Origin: Paroedura picta | Lineage: Eukaryota; Chordata; Lepidosauria; Squamata; Gekkonidae | Assembly: GCF_049243985.1 (NCBI RefSeq) | Contig: NC_135381.1 | Location: 19,827,345-19,891,344 of the forward strand | DNA: 64,000 nucleotides | Direction of reading: 5' to 3' | Part shown: positions 1 through 11,500 of the stretch, piece after piece | Numbering within the stretch: the stretch's first letter is position 1 | Layout of the letters: every line of letters begins with the position of its first letter | The notes under the pieces: model-generated | Told to the model about the DNA's origin: nothing | What the model saw: only the letters and a program-made list of their open reading frames with translations | The model's database searches: none | Program-made: the position numbers and the translations under genes

Positions 1-1063
1 AATCCTTTCATTTTTTCAACCACAGAGGATTTTAGAAGGCTTTTAATAAGATCATCAAAGACTCTTGAGAAAACTTAGCAGTTAAGGGATTAAGAGGACA
101 GGTTCTGTTGTAGAATAAAATTGGTTCAGTGGCAGGAAGCAAAAGAGTAGCAATAAATGGACAAGCCACAAAGGAGGGAGGTAATCAGAAGGATCTCACA
201 GGAATCAGTATTTGGGCCAGTGCTATTTAACCTGTTTGTAAATTATCTGGAACTAGGGGTGAGTAGTGTAATGGTTAAGTTTGTAGATGGTACAAAAGTA
301 TTCAGGATGGTGAAAATCAAGGATGCCTAAAGAGCTCAAGGATGATCTACATAAATTCGGTGAGTGGGTGACAGTGTGGCAAATGAATTCCTGTATTGGT
401 TAGTATCAGGTGATGGACATTAGAACAAACAACCTGAATTACAGGCCTTCTTATAGGCTAACATGGTCTGAATTTGCCGAGATCGAGAGGGGAAAAGATC
501 TTGGGATTATGGTAGGTAGCTCAATGGAAATGTCAAATTTCCCTATGAGAAAAGTCTGAAGAGTCTTGAACTTTTTGATTTAGAAGAGAGATGATTAAGG
601 GAGGACAAGATATAGAGGTTTATAAAATTGTGGGGTGGAGAGAGTTGACAAATACCTTTTTCTTCCTCTTCCAAAATATTAAAACTCAAGGGTATTGAAT
701 GAAGCTGATGGGCAGTAGATTCAGGACAAACAAAAGGAAATATTTCCTTACACAGCAAGTATTTAAACTGTGGAATTTGCTGCCAGAGGATGTAGTGATA
801 GCCACAGGCATAGACCGCTTTACAAAGGGATTCAATAGAATCATGGAAGATAGGTCTGCCAGTGGCTGTTAGCCATGGGGACTGAAGGGAAGTTCCACAT
901 TTGAAGGCAGTTGTCCTCTGAATCCTGGAACCAAGAGCAACATCAGGAGTAGGCCTGTGGTTGGCCCTCCAGAGGAATTCACTGGCCCCTGTAGGAGACA
1001 GGATGCTGGACTGGATAGACCATTGATCTGATCCAGTAGGGCTCTTACTATGTTGTGGCCTTT
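1..1063 (+). mobile_element. CR1/Jockey-type LINE, 3' part of ORF2 (reverse transcriptase and C-terminal region), truncated by the window edge
   Basis: The strand carries degenerate reverse-transcriptase blocks: AFNKI near 30-50, GPVLFNLF near 213-235, FVDGTK (from FADDTK) near 281-300. The widespread C-terminal module of this LINE type follows (KYFLTQQVFKLWNLLPEDVV near 740-800) and then the 3' end with GCTGGACTGGATAGACC near 1003. It is heavily mutated. About 1-1063 is one copy in one orientation. Superfamily assignment is from protein motifs. Confidence 0.8.
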
Positions 1064-2133
1064 GCTTAAAACAAAACAAAGTTTTGTATTAAACCCTTCA
1101 TGTAAGATACTATATATACAATCTTGGTTATATTTACATCCATGAAGGCAAAAGAGCTATAACTGATACTAAAACCATAACATTGAGCAGCAAAATGCTG
1201 GTAAACTTGTCTTTATTCCATTCCTCCAATGACAATGCAGGTTGATTTATATAGAACAGAGGTTGTGTTCAGTAAAAATAAACGGAAGACACCAGTCAAT
1301 CCCTCCAAGCTTCATTTGGTTACAGGCAGCCGGTTACAAGGAGAGAGTGTCACCTGCTGGTCAAGAGCTGCAGTGTTTTAGTCCCAAATCTAACAATCTG
1401 CAAGAGCTCAGTTAGAAATGTGACTATTAAATTGTGCTTTATTGAAGCTGCCCAAAAGCTTCAGTGATAGTCCACCGTACTCATGCCCTGGCTATTTCTT
1501 GTGTTTTCTTGTCTTCCACACAACCAGAGGTGCTGCAGTCAGGCCCCTAGCCCTGTAGATTTTGAAGATTCCCAAGTGTGCCATCTGCACAGCAAATTCA
1601 GTCAGGAAGATTACCTGATTTAGTCAGTGGTTGCCTAACATCATTCATGGAAATAAGCCCAATATAATTTGCTGTCAGAAAGGTTATTGCTAAGTATGTC
1701 ATCAGGATCCTTTATTCTCTCCCCCCCCCCATCTGTACTTTCCTATCCTCAAAATCTGTATCAATGACAGGCACAAAGCAAAGGTTTTTAAAAAATCTAA
1801 ATGGAACACTGAGAGACAATCATCAACAGAAGGGATTGCCTCATATGCTATACAAGTGAATCTTTGTGTGAGAAATTCTGGGGCTGAGATCTAAGTGTGG
1901 AGGGGAAACAATTTACCAGTACTGGACTTGAAGCAATAGGGTGGTGCCTGGCTGGAAGCATTTATTTACTAGCCCTCAGGGAACTGGAGAAGACCACTTT
2001 CGTATGTAGCAGTCTACAGACTTCCAGCAGATGGGGTGAATGTTGCAGTAAATCTTGCAGGTGGCTTTAAGAAAAATGCCCCCCCCCCCCAAGAATCAGA
2101 ATTTGTTTCCATGTCAAACCCACAGAGGGTGCT
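1064..2133. other. Intergenic sequence downstream of GDPD2
   Basis: I see no gene or recognisable interspersed repeat here. There are two C-homopolymer tracts (about 1721-1731 and 2080-2090). Confidence 0.5.
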
Positions 2134-2139
2134 TTTATT
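2134..2139 (-). terminator. Probable GDPD2 polyadenylation signal (AATAAA)
   Basis: The minus strand reads GTAAATAAAAGC about 335 nt after the GDPD2 stop. It is the canonical hexamer closest to the stop that I see, which would give a 3' UTR of about 0.35 kb. No transcript data support it. Confidence 0.5.
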
Positions 2140-2473
2140 TACAAACGCTTAAGCCACAGTGAAAAGAATCCTGTCACTTCTCACAGCCCAGCCTCTGGCC
2201 CAGATGGTATAAATCCACTACGCAGGGGAAACAGTACTAGCAAAGTACTGTGCAGCGTAGAGAAGGGTACAGTTTGAAATACAGGAGTCCAGTCTATCCT
2301 GGCTCAAGGCAACACAAATGCTGCTGCTCTTGGATTTAGGGGAAAGGAGGTTGCCTCAGCACCAGTGGATTGTAGCAGTCAATGAACCCCAATTTGGTAT
2401 TTTTAGGAAGAGAGGCTTCAGACGCAGTCACAGGAGAGGCAGGTCCCAGAGCTCTCTTCAGACTACTTCCCTG

Positions 2474-2526
2474 TCACTCAGACAGAAGGCTATGGATCTT
2501 CGTCAGTAGCACATCCGAGTCAGAAC
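2474..2526 (-). CDS. GDPD2: GDPD2 exon 16 (last coding part, residues 521-537 and stop)
   Basis: After TTCTTCCAG the frame reads [16 protein letters not shown] and stops at TGA 2476-2474. The human tail ends VLLTRINNFMME, so the C-terminus is conserved. The 3' UTR continues toward the signal at 2134-2139. Confidence 0.94.
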
Positions 2527-5500
2527 CTGGAAGAACAAGGAGATGGGTGTCAGTATAGGACTCCCAGAGCTGGAATTTGGCAGTCTTGCTGCAGTGGTCC
2601 TGAATACTGAGAGTAGCTCAGTATGCAATTGTATGTTTAAATTGTTAATGCATTTGAGGTGTGTGTGGACCAACTGAAGGAGCCCTGCCTTGAAATGAAG
2701 CAGATTTGTCTTAAAAGGAAAGTGTGGTAGAAGACTCAATGCACAAATGTGATAAATGGCCAATATTGCAGCTGCAAGGGAAGTAGAGCGTCCTGGGGGC
2801 ATTCATATGTACACCCCACCTTTGAAGCTCTGCATCCACCAACAATGATGCATAATGACTCTAACATTTAACAGGGCTACAACTCATGCAAGGCACCAGC
2901 AATGTCAAGCATTCCAAGAAATCCACAATCCCTCTTTACCTGATGCCTCTTTTGTCCGAGACCACTTTCTGTAAGGAGACAAGGAGAAGAATTAGTTCAA
3001 AGAGATTCATGTTTTGCCACTTGTGCCGGGTTTGTGAACATGAAGATACCCCCTTGAGCTGTAGTTCACAACAAAAAAGGGCTTATGCCCATGTGCTAAA
3101 GAAGAATGCTTCACTTGTGTACTTTGCATGAATCAAAGGCCTGCTCCAGCTTCCATGAGACAGATCCCATGGAGCCCTCGGGGTGATTTATCAGCTCTGT
3201 CTTTACCTCTGCATATTTGCAAGCCAGTTGGCAATTCCTTTCCAGATACAGAAGGGAGCTGGCATTGCATCCGGAGCCAAGACTCTAGTCAAAGGTTACT
3301 CACTTTAGAAGCAGGAAGGCCCAGCCAATCAGCAGCAAGGAGACACAGTCAGTAACAATCCAGATCATTTGGTACGTGGCATGAGGCTGGTTTGAGAAAC
3401 AAAGGGAATAGTAATTAGTGGGAGGATAGAAGTAGTAAACTGGCAATTGTCCGTTTTCTTAAGCATCCACCCACACTGCAAGGGAGGCGGTGGGTAGATT
3501 GGGATGGCCCCTACCAGAAGCCAGAGAGGGTGATCCATCTTCTGCAGCACATGGCAGGCATTAGTAGTGACTGAGCTGGTTCCTGCACACCACAGGACAG
3601 AGAAGAGCCATGGAGCGTTCACCACATACAAGTTGACAGAGATGTTGTCATGGTGGTATTCTCTAGGAAAGAATGGGGGCAGGGGAGGAATGGAACACAC
3701 ACTAGTACCAACACAACACGGTAATTACAGAAGAATTTTTGCATGTCTCTAATGTGCAGTGAGAGAAAGCTGGTTCCCAGAGAAGGAAGAGACAGGGAAA
3801 CTGAAGACATGAAGTGCCAGCTCATCACCTTCTAACATTGGCTACCATACTCGAGGATTGTTCAGTACCTAGGGACAGGTATCATCTTTACTGAACAGTC
3901 TAGAGTCTGTGGTCTGCTCCAGATACTTTCTAATTTACTTTGCTTTTGCCAGCAATGGGAAAGGATGATAGCTATGCAGATCACTCATGTGCCTTATTTC
4001 TTGAACTGTATCAATCTTGTTTAGCTCCTCTCTAGTTTGAAGATTTTACTGACTAACCACATCATTAAACTTGTCTCTGGAGCTAGAAATTCTAGAAGCT
4101 TAATGCACATAGCAATGCATAAGATTTTAATTTTTGGGCCCACAAATTGTGTGGACTATGCACAGGCCTGTATCACTGTCTAGTACCCCCTCTCCCCGGC
4201 AAACCTGATTTCAGTGCTGCTCAGATTTTGGTAGGGCAGGTTAACATACAGCAACTCATCCGTCTCGTTATTCAGCCTCTTCCGGCCATAGACCTGCTGG
4301 AACCTGGGTGCCCTCTGCTTGACCTGCTCTCGAAATTCATTTGGCAGCCACAGAATCTGGAGAGAACATAAAAAGTGATGCATGCTTCCTTATTCTCCCT
4401 TCTCTCCAGGCATATCTAACAGAATTAATGGAAAATGAAACAGAGTCACAAGGCACACTCCAGAGCGTGAAGTTGTATGTTCTTAGGGGAGATGGCAGAG
4501 GTAAAAATGGGAGAGACTTGCTACTCATATCCTAAGAGGAAAGGCAGAACAGATGCCCTACTGTGGCTTCCAGCTTAAACAGTCAAGAGTTGACCTGACA
4601 CAATAAGACAGATGGTCTTGGACTTGTGTTCAAATCCTAACTCAAGGAAAGACTTGAGTAATTTTGGGCAAATACTCCCCCTTGTGTTCAGAGGTGGTCT
4701 CTACCTGTTTGTTAGATGTGTACTTTCATGATAAGAACTTGTGAGGTACCTTGGGGCATGAGATGACGAACCTTTGCTTCAAGTCTAAAATTCAGCCTCA
4801 GTTCTACAATCTACCCAATAAGAATAGTAGTGACTAGCTAGGCAGAACTCTTATAAGGATCAGCACTGTATCCAAAATTACAAGACTTATTCTATGTGTG
4901 ATGAAGACCGTTAAAATATATTGCCAAGGAAAAGCAATGCATAAGCAGGATATAGAAAGATAGCATAGACTTTAATTGGATAATTATGCATCATGTGATG
5001 TATCCAAGTGATCTCTTATTTTGTAGCTGGGGGAGGGAGATGGGAAGAGACAGGCTGAACCAAGGCTAAATTCCAAGACAAGCCGGTTTGCTCCCTTTGT
5101 CAGAAAATTCACCTCCCGTGGAGCCCACCGCCTCCCAGGATTCTAGTTTAGAAGCCATGCTTGGCCCCAGGCACAGCGACACTCACCAGCTCAGGTTCAA
5201 TGTCTGACTGGAGGATGGTCTCTACAGTAACATTAACAAGGTGCTCATACTGGGGATCTTCCTCAGGCCGCAAGTCAAACATGACGGATGTGTTGTGTCT
5301 CGCAGCCTCTCCCAGCAGCTGATTCAGTGACAGGATCTTCTGCGCATGGATCATGGCCTCTTCTGAGCTTGAGAAGCTTTGTGTTGTGGGGAAGGGGTAT
5401 TTCTGGGAAGGCAGAAGAAGCCAGTGAGAGTATGTCAGAACCCATTGCTCTAGCCCAGCCTTTTTCAACCTTTTGACCATGGAGAAATCCCAAAAATATT

Positions 5501-8500
5501 TTTCAGGCTTTGAGGAACCTGGGAGATCTCGAAGAACCACAACTGATCTGCGTGGCTAAGGTTGCCAACTTCCAGGTGGTGGTAAGAGATTACAAGTGAT
5601 CTCCCCTATTACAAATGATCTCCTGGTGACATCAGTTCAACTGGAGAAAATGGCTGCTTTGAATGGGGATCTCTAGCGTTATGCCTCATTGAAGTCCATC
5701 TGCTCCCCAATCCTTGCCTTCCTGAGCCTCATCTTCTGAATCTCCAGGAACTTCTCAAGCCAGAGCTGGCAGCCTCAGCTTAGCAGGAGCCCCTGTTCTG
5801 TGTGCCTGCCCAACCACATATGAATGGAACAGGAGAGGGCCATGTACGTGCTATGTTATTCACTAGTAGAAAAAAGTATGGGACCACAATTTAGCAATGA
5901 TGGTAAGACACAATTACCCCCATGGATCATGGGGACCTCTAGGGGCTTTGCCACGTGACCCTGCTGCCCATAGAATTCTGTCCTGTTTCTGTTGGGTTGG
6001 GCCTGCTGAGATGTTGCCATTCCTAGTCTGGAGGTTTTGTTCCATGGCTGTGGTCACCGTGGACCCAATGGCTTCAAGAGGCTTGCTCCTGCTCACAGAC
6101 TGAAGTCTTGCCATACTTATGCTGCTTTTTAGTTAACGGCATATGAGTTTTATTTTAGCAAGGGTCACTTTCAAGAGTTTGCAGTGTAAACCTTAATCAA
6201 AACAAATATTTGCTAAGAAAAACAATTCCCCATCCCTTTCTGATGGAAAGGCCTCTAATACTGCAGAATCCCCATAAGCCATATTCTATTTTGCCGCTTA
6301 CAGAGGACAGATGCACTGCAGAAGGCAGCAACTAATTCGAGGTGACTTCTGCAAAAAAGCCAAGCCACACATAAGTACATAAAGCTGCTTCATACTTAAT
6401 CAGACTACAGATCCATTGTACTTGGCACTGTCTACTTTGACTGGTAACGGCTCTCCAGGTCCTCCAGCAAAAAAAAGTTCTTTCCCAGTGCTTACTTCCA
6501 GAGAATTGTTTTTAACTGGAGATTCAGCAGATCAGCCCTTTGTTTGTACAACATGTGAGCCACATCCTTCTAAATCGAATTTGTACAATGTTCATCTTCT
6601 GGCCCTCACCTGCAAGAACCAGCTGCCAGCGTCCAGTTGCTGCAGCTCTGACCAGCTGAAGGAGCTGGCGTTCAAATGGGCCCGAGTAGGAAAGAGTTCC
6701 TGCACATTTGTTGTCCGAATGAGCGTCTCATCATGCATAATAAAAGGGACTCCATCAGCACTGGAAAGAAGAAAGAGTTTGGCCCGATATTGGACTCATC
6801 TCTACTTCCTGAGGAACAAGTGATTCTTTTTTTTAAAAAAACAGACAAAAGCAAAAGAGATTTATTATTAGGAATGAGTGAAAGATTCTGAATGATTCCT
6901 CAAGAGTCCAAGGAAGCTCCCCCTTCCTGGCACACATCTGCTTTGTCTTCCTCTGCCCTTACCTCACCAGGACATCCGTCTCAAGTACACGCACACCACA
7001 GTTGACTGCCTTCTGGAAGGACATCAGTGTGTTCTCAGGTGCAAGCTGCAGGGAGAACAACAGTGATGGGACTGTGATTGCAGAGCTTGATGCCTCTTAC
7101 TGGGAGGCTGTGGTCTGCAGTGTGCACTCCCAGAGTCACTGGGAAGATGCAGCAGTGATCTGTGAAGTGGCAACTCAGCACTGAGTATGTAAGTCTTGAC
7201 GAATGTAATCCCATGGCCAGATAAGACCCTGGTTTCCAGGGGAGGCTGCAAAAGTCCCAGAGAGGATGGTTTGTTATGTTGGTTCTTGTTGCTCGTGTCT
7301 GGGAGGAATCCAGGGATACAGAGACCCTTCAGCCTCCAAGGGCCCTCACCTTGGAGGGAAGCAAGCAAGTAGCCTTCCAACACCTTCCTTCAGCTTCTCT
7401 GGATCCAGCTCCAATTTATTTAAATAATGTATTCAAAACATTTAATAGTTGCCTTTCTAACTGATGCAACTCAGTGCCATAGTGTGTAACCCCTTGGGCT
7501 GCAGCAGCAAGTGGCTACTTACCATGGGAGCCCCACGATGCCCAAACAGAAGTGGCTTGGGGGGCAGCTGGCTATATTCCATAAAGCAGGGAGAGTCAAT
7601 GCCCAGTGGAGCCAGATACAAAGCAATTACTATTCCGAGGTAAAGTAGCAGGAGAAGTACTCTGAGGGCTGCCAAGACATAAATGGAAAATGCACATGAG
7701 ATACCATGGCAGGTGCTCTTCCTGCAGCCATGAATGTGATGGATCATAAGACTTGCAACCCCATCCCTGCAAAGCCCTCCCAGGTAAGAGAGCATCCATT
7801 ATGAACACCTGCCCTGCTCCCTTCCCTTTCTTTCTTTCCTTCTAATGAGGTGCTAAACAGAATGATAGCTCGGGATTGCTGACAGGCCTCATAGTTCATT
7901 CTGGTACACTCTGTTGCAGCACCATATGATTTAACAAGCTCGCGAATAAATCCAAACAGATTTTTAAAAAAGATATCAGTGTCTTGCTGAAGGCGCTTTA
8001 GCAGTGAGGGTGGGTGGAGGAGGCCCAAAGTAACTTTCCCTTGACCTCAGCTAAGAGCCCCAACCTGCAAGCTTTGGTCTCTCCGGTACCTGATCGGGAT
8101 GTACGATAGAAGCAGTCTGCCACTGGCCAGGCAAGCAGCGTCACACCAACCACAGCTCCAATGTGCAGAAAGGGGCCTGTTGCCTTGTATGGCAGAGGAA
8201 AAGGCAGTGTCATCTGCGACAGTGGAGGAAATTCACTGACTACGCCCCCAAAAGGGTGGGGAAGAGGGGTCAATGCCAGGGCACAGACAAAGGTCACATC
8301 AGGCCCCCCTCACAAACTTGTCACCCAGAACCCTGTGTTGCATGGGGGTAGAGGGCAGCAAGGTCTGCTGTTCCCATCCACCCTGAAGGAAAGGTCATGT
8401 TCCAAGGAACTCGGGTAGTGGAACACATGTAACCAGCTGCATACATACACACAGTTTGAATCAGTTCTTGTGGTCCTTGGTGACAAAGCCATCAGCTGCA

Positions 8501-11500
8501 GCCTAGCTGAATTACTTTCCAGTCTGTGCACTGAGTATGGCCTTGGGGGTCGGGTGGGGGGTATCCCCTGACTTTCCTGGGATGCTTCCTACATTCCTTG
8601 CAGTGCAGCACAACACCCAGCAGGGTAAATACACATGCAACTGCCAACCCCAAATATGCATGTGAAAAACTGGCTTACTCGTTTAGAAGCTGCTTGGGTT
8701 GTTACCATGACTCAATCAAAGATACACAGGATAAGAAACGATGTCAGAATCCCATGGCACACACAAGCACAGCACAATTCAAATCCCTATGGCAGCTGTA
8801 GTGTGAAACGCAACCCTTATTCTCGAAGGGAATGCATTGACTGTGGACTCACCTGTAAGGCAATGTGAGCACTTTCCCACTGCTCTGCCCACTGGATTTC
8901 CAGTCCCACAAAAGCAGCTGCTACTATAAGCACAGTCAGGATCAGGAGGACCTGGAAGAAACAGGGAGGGCAATTTCAAACACCTGGATAGGGCAATGGG
9001 GCTCCCAGCTGCTCAGAAAAGCTTTATTCTGAAAGGAGAAGCATGTTTAGAGATAATCAAGCCCTCCTAGCAAAGATTATTCAATTATATGCTGTCTTTC
9101 CACCTGGGGACCCAAAGCAGCTTAGCAGGGGTAGTCAACCTGTGGTCCTCCAGATGTCCATGGACTACAAGTCCCATGAGCCCCTGCCAGCAAATGCTGG
9201 CAGGGACTGATGGGAATTGTAGTCCGTGGACATCTGGAGGGCCACAGGTTGACTACCCCTGGCTTACGGCATTCTCCTCACCTTCATTTTATCCTCACAA
9301 CAATCCTGTGAGATGGGTAAGGGGGAGAGAGTATAACATGCCCAAGGTCGCTCTGTCTGGTAGAGAGGGGATTCAAACCTGGGTCTCTCAGATCCTAGCC
9401 AACACATCAGCTTCCACACTTCTGATTTCTGTGTGTTTTCTAGCTCCCTGAAAACACACACGCTGTAGAATTACACTTATTCATCCCCTAGAAGCCATGG
9501 TGTAATGGCTGGAGTGTCTGACTAGGATCTAAGAAAGCTGGGTTCAAATCTACACTCTATTGTGCAACTCACCGGGAATCACGGGCCAGTTTCTCGCACT
9601 CTCAGAGATGTGAGGAATGTTGGCCCATGCAAATGGCCCTGAACTCCTTGGAAAAAGGATAAAATGCTGCAGCATCCAACAACACTGCAGCATCTGTGCA
9701 CTTATCAACTCAAAGCACAACTGGTATTCTATGTACCAATTTTGTATGCAAACGCAGCAAAACTGAGGCGTGGAAGCTGTGATTGTAAGCTACTTAACAC
9801 GCTATTGATTTATTGCATGTTAATTTGCAGTATCTTGCTTGCAAATTTCTCAGAGAGCCAGCTTGGTGTAGGAGTTAGGAGTGTGGACTTCTAATCTGGT
9901 GAACCAGGTTTGATTATGCCCTTCTCTTCCACCTGGAGCCAGCTGGGTGACCTTGGGCTCCGGACAGCACTGATAAGGCTGTTCCAACTGAGCAGTAATA
10001 TCAGGGCTTTCTCAGCCTCACCTCCCTCACAGGGTTTCTATTGTGGGGAGAAAAAAGGGAAGGCAGTTGGAAGCTGCTTTGATGCTCCTTCGGGTAGAGA
10101 AAAGCGGCATATAAGAAGCAACTCCTCTTCTTAGAGCATTTTTATACCACCCTTTCTCCGAGGAACTCAGGACAACATGCACGCTTCTGATTTCTTCCAT
10201 TATATTCTCACAGGGACCCCATGAGATAGGCTAGACTGATACTGGGAGTACCCGCACTTGGAAGCTATGAATCCTAATCATGGCTATCAAGCATCATGAA
10301 ATCTGTGGTTGGGATCACACTTTCTGTTTAGGAAATCCTTAAGGTGGAGCAACCCTGAAAGTAAAAGCTAGAACTGGGGGCATGGGCAAGGTTACCTTGT
10401 GCAGCCAATGGATCTTCAAGGGCTGGTGGAAAAGTTGAAGAGCGAGCGCCAAAACCTGGAATAAAAGGGAAAGCAGTCAGTTTAGAGGGCTCCTTCTGAA
10501 CAGTGCAGGAGATGCTGACATTTGTGAAGGGCAAAGCGTAGCTGTTGAGCCGGCACCAAATCAGAATCATACATTGAGGTAGCCCAGTTCTGGCCATAGA
10601 AAAAGAGAATGTGAAGAATTATGAATACTGATATGAACATTTGCTTCCTCTGCATAATTAATTCTACAACTGCTAGTAAAGTTCCCTCTTGAACACGTAG
10701 GGTGCCAAAATCTGTCTCAGCGTCCCTTTTTGGCTCCTGAGATTTCACTTTCTCTTGAGAACTAGAAGCTTCTTAATTTTTTAAAAAAGAGTAAGTTGGT
10801 ATTCTCATCACACTGATTTAACCTTGGCCTATGAAGAAGAAGATTTGGTTATATGCCGCTTTTCTCTACCCGAAGGAGTCTCAAAGCAGCTTACAGTCGC
10901 CTTCCCTTTCCTCTCCCCCCAGCAGACACCCTGTGAAGGAGATGAGGCTGAGCGAGCCTTGATATTACTGCTTGGTCAGAAGAGCTTTATCAGTGCTGTG
11001 GCCAGCCCAAGGTCACCCAGCTGGCTGCATGCGGGGGAGCGGGGAATCAAACCTTGCTCGCCAGATTAGAAGTCCGCACTCCTAACCACTACACCAAGCT
11101 GGCTCTTCTCACAAGGCTGCATTCCCAGCCAGGCAGAGCAACTGCAGCATTTAAGCTGTTTTAAGCCTCTAGCCTAGGCAGGCCATGAACATCAAGTAGC
11201 AGATAGGGCCATTGTGTTCTGGGAGTTCACTACTCAGCCACTTTCCCAAAGTTGGACCAGGGAATTTCAGACGGGGTGTTTCGGAAAGAAGGCCCAGAGC
11301 AAAGATCATACCAGGAGGAGGACTGAGTAAGTGACCAGAGTTGCCGTTCCGGACAGCATCACCACTGACCAGTCAAGCCACCACTCCAACTTGTGGAAGA
11401 GGAACCTGTCGGGCAGAAAGAAGGGCAGGTAAAGCCACAGCCAGCCTGGCTCATGGAGGGGTCTGTAGCAGAGTGTGGGAACTTGCTTTCTACTCACTCA

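Noticed and set aside
5403-5540. N-terminal extension of GDPD2 exon 11
   Set aside because: The frame is open by chance into a hAT fragment; the AG acceptor at 5403-5404 and family alignment end the exon.
9491-9560. tRNA gene-like A and B boxes (also in all SINE heads)
   Set aside because: The clover-leaf is not complete and the sequence continues into SINE bodies; these are SINE promoters, not tRNA genes.
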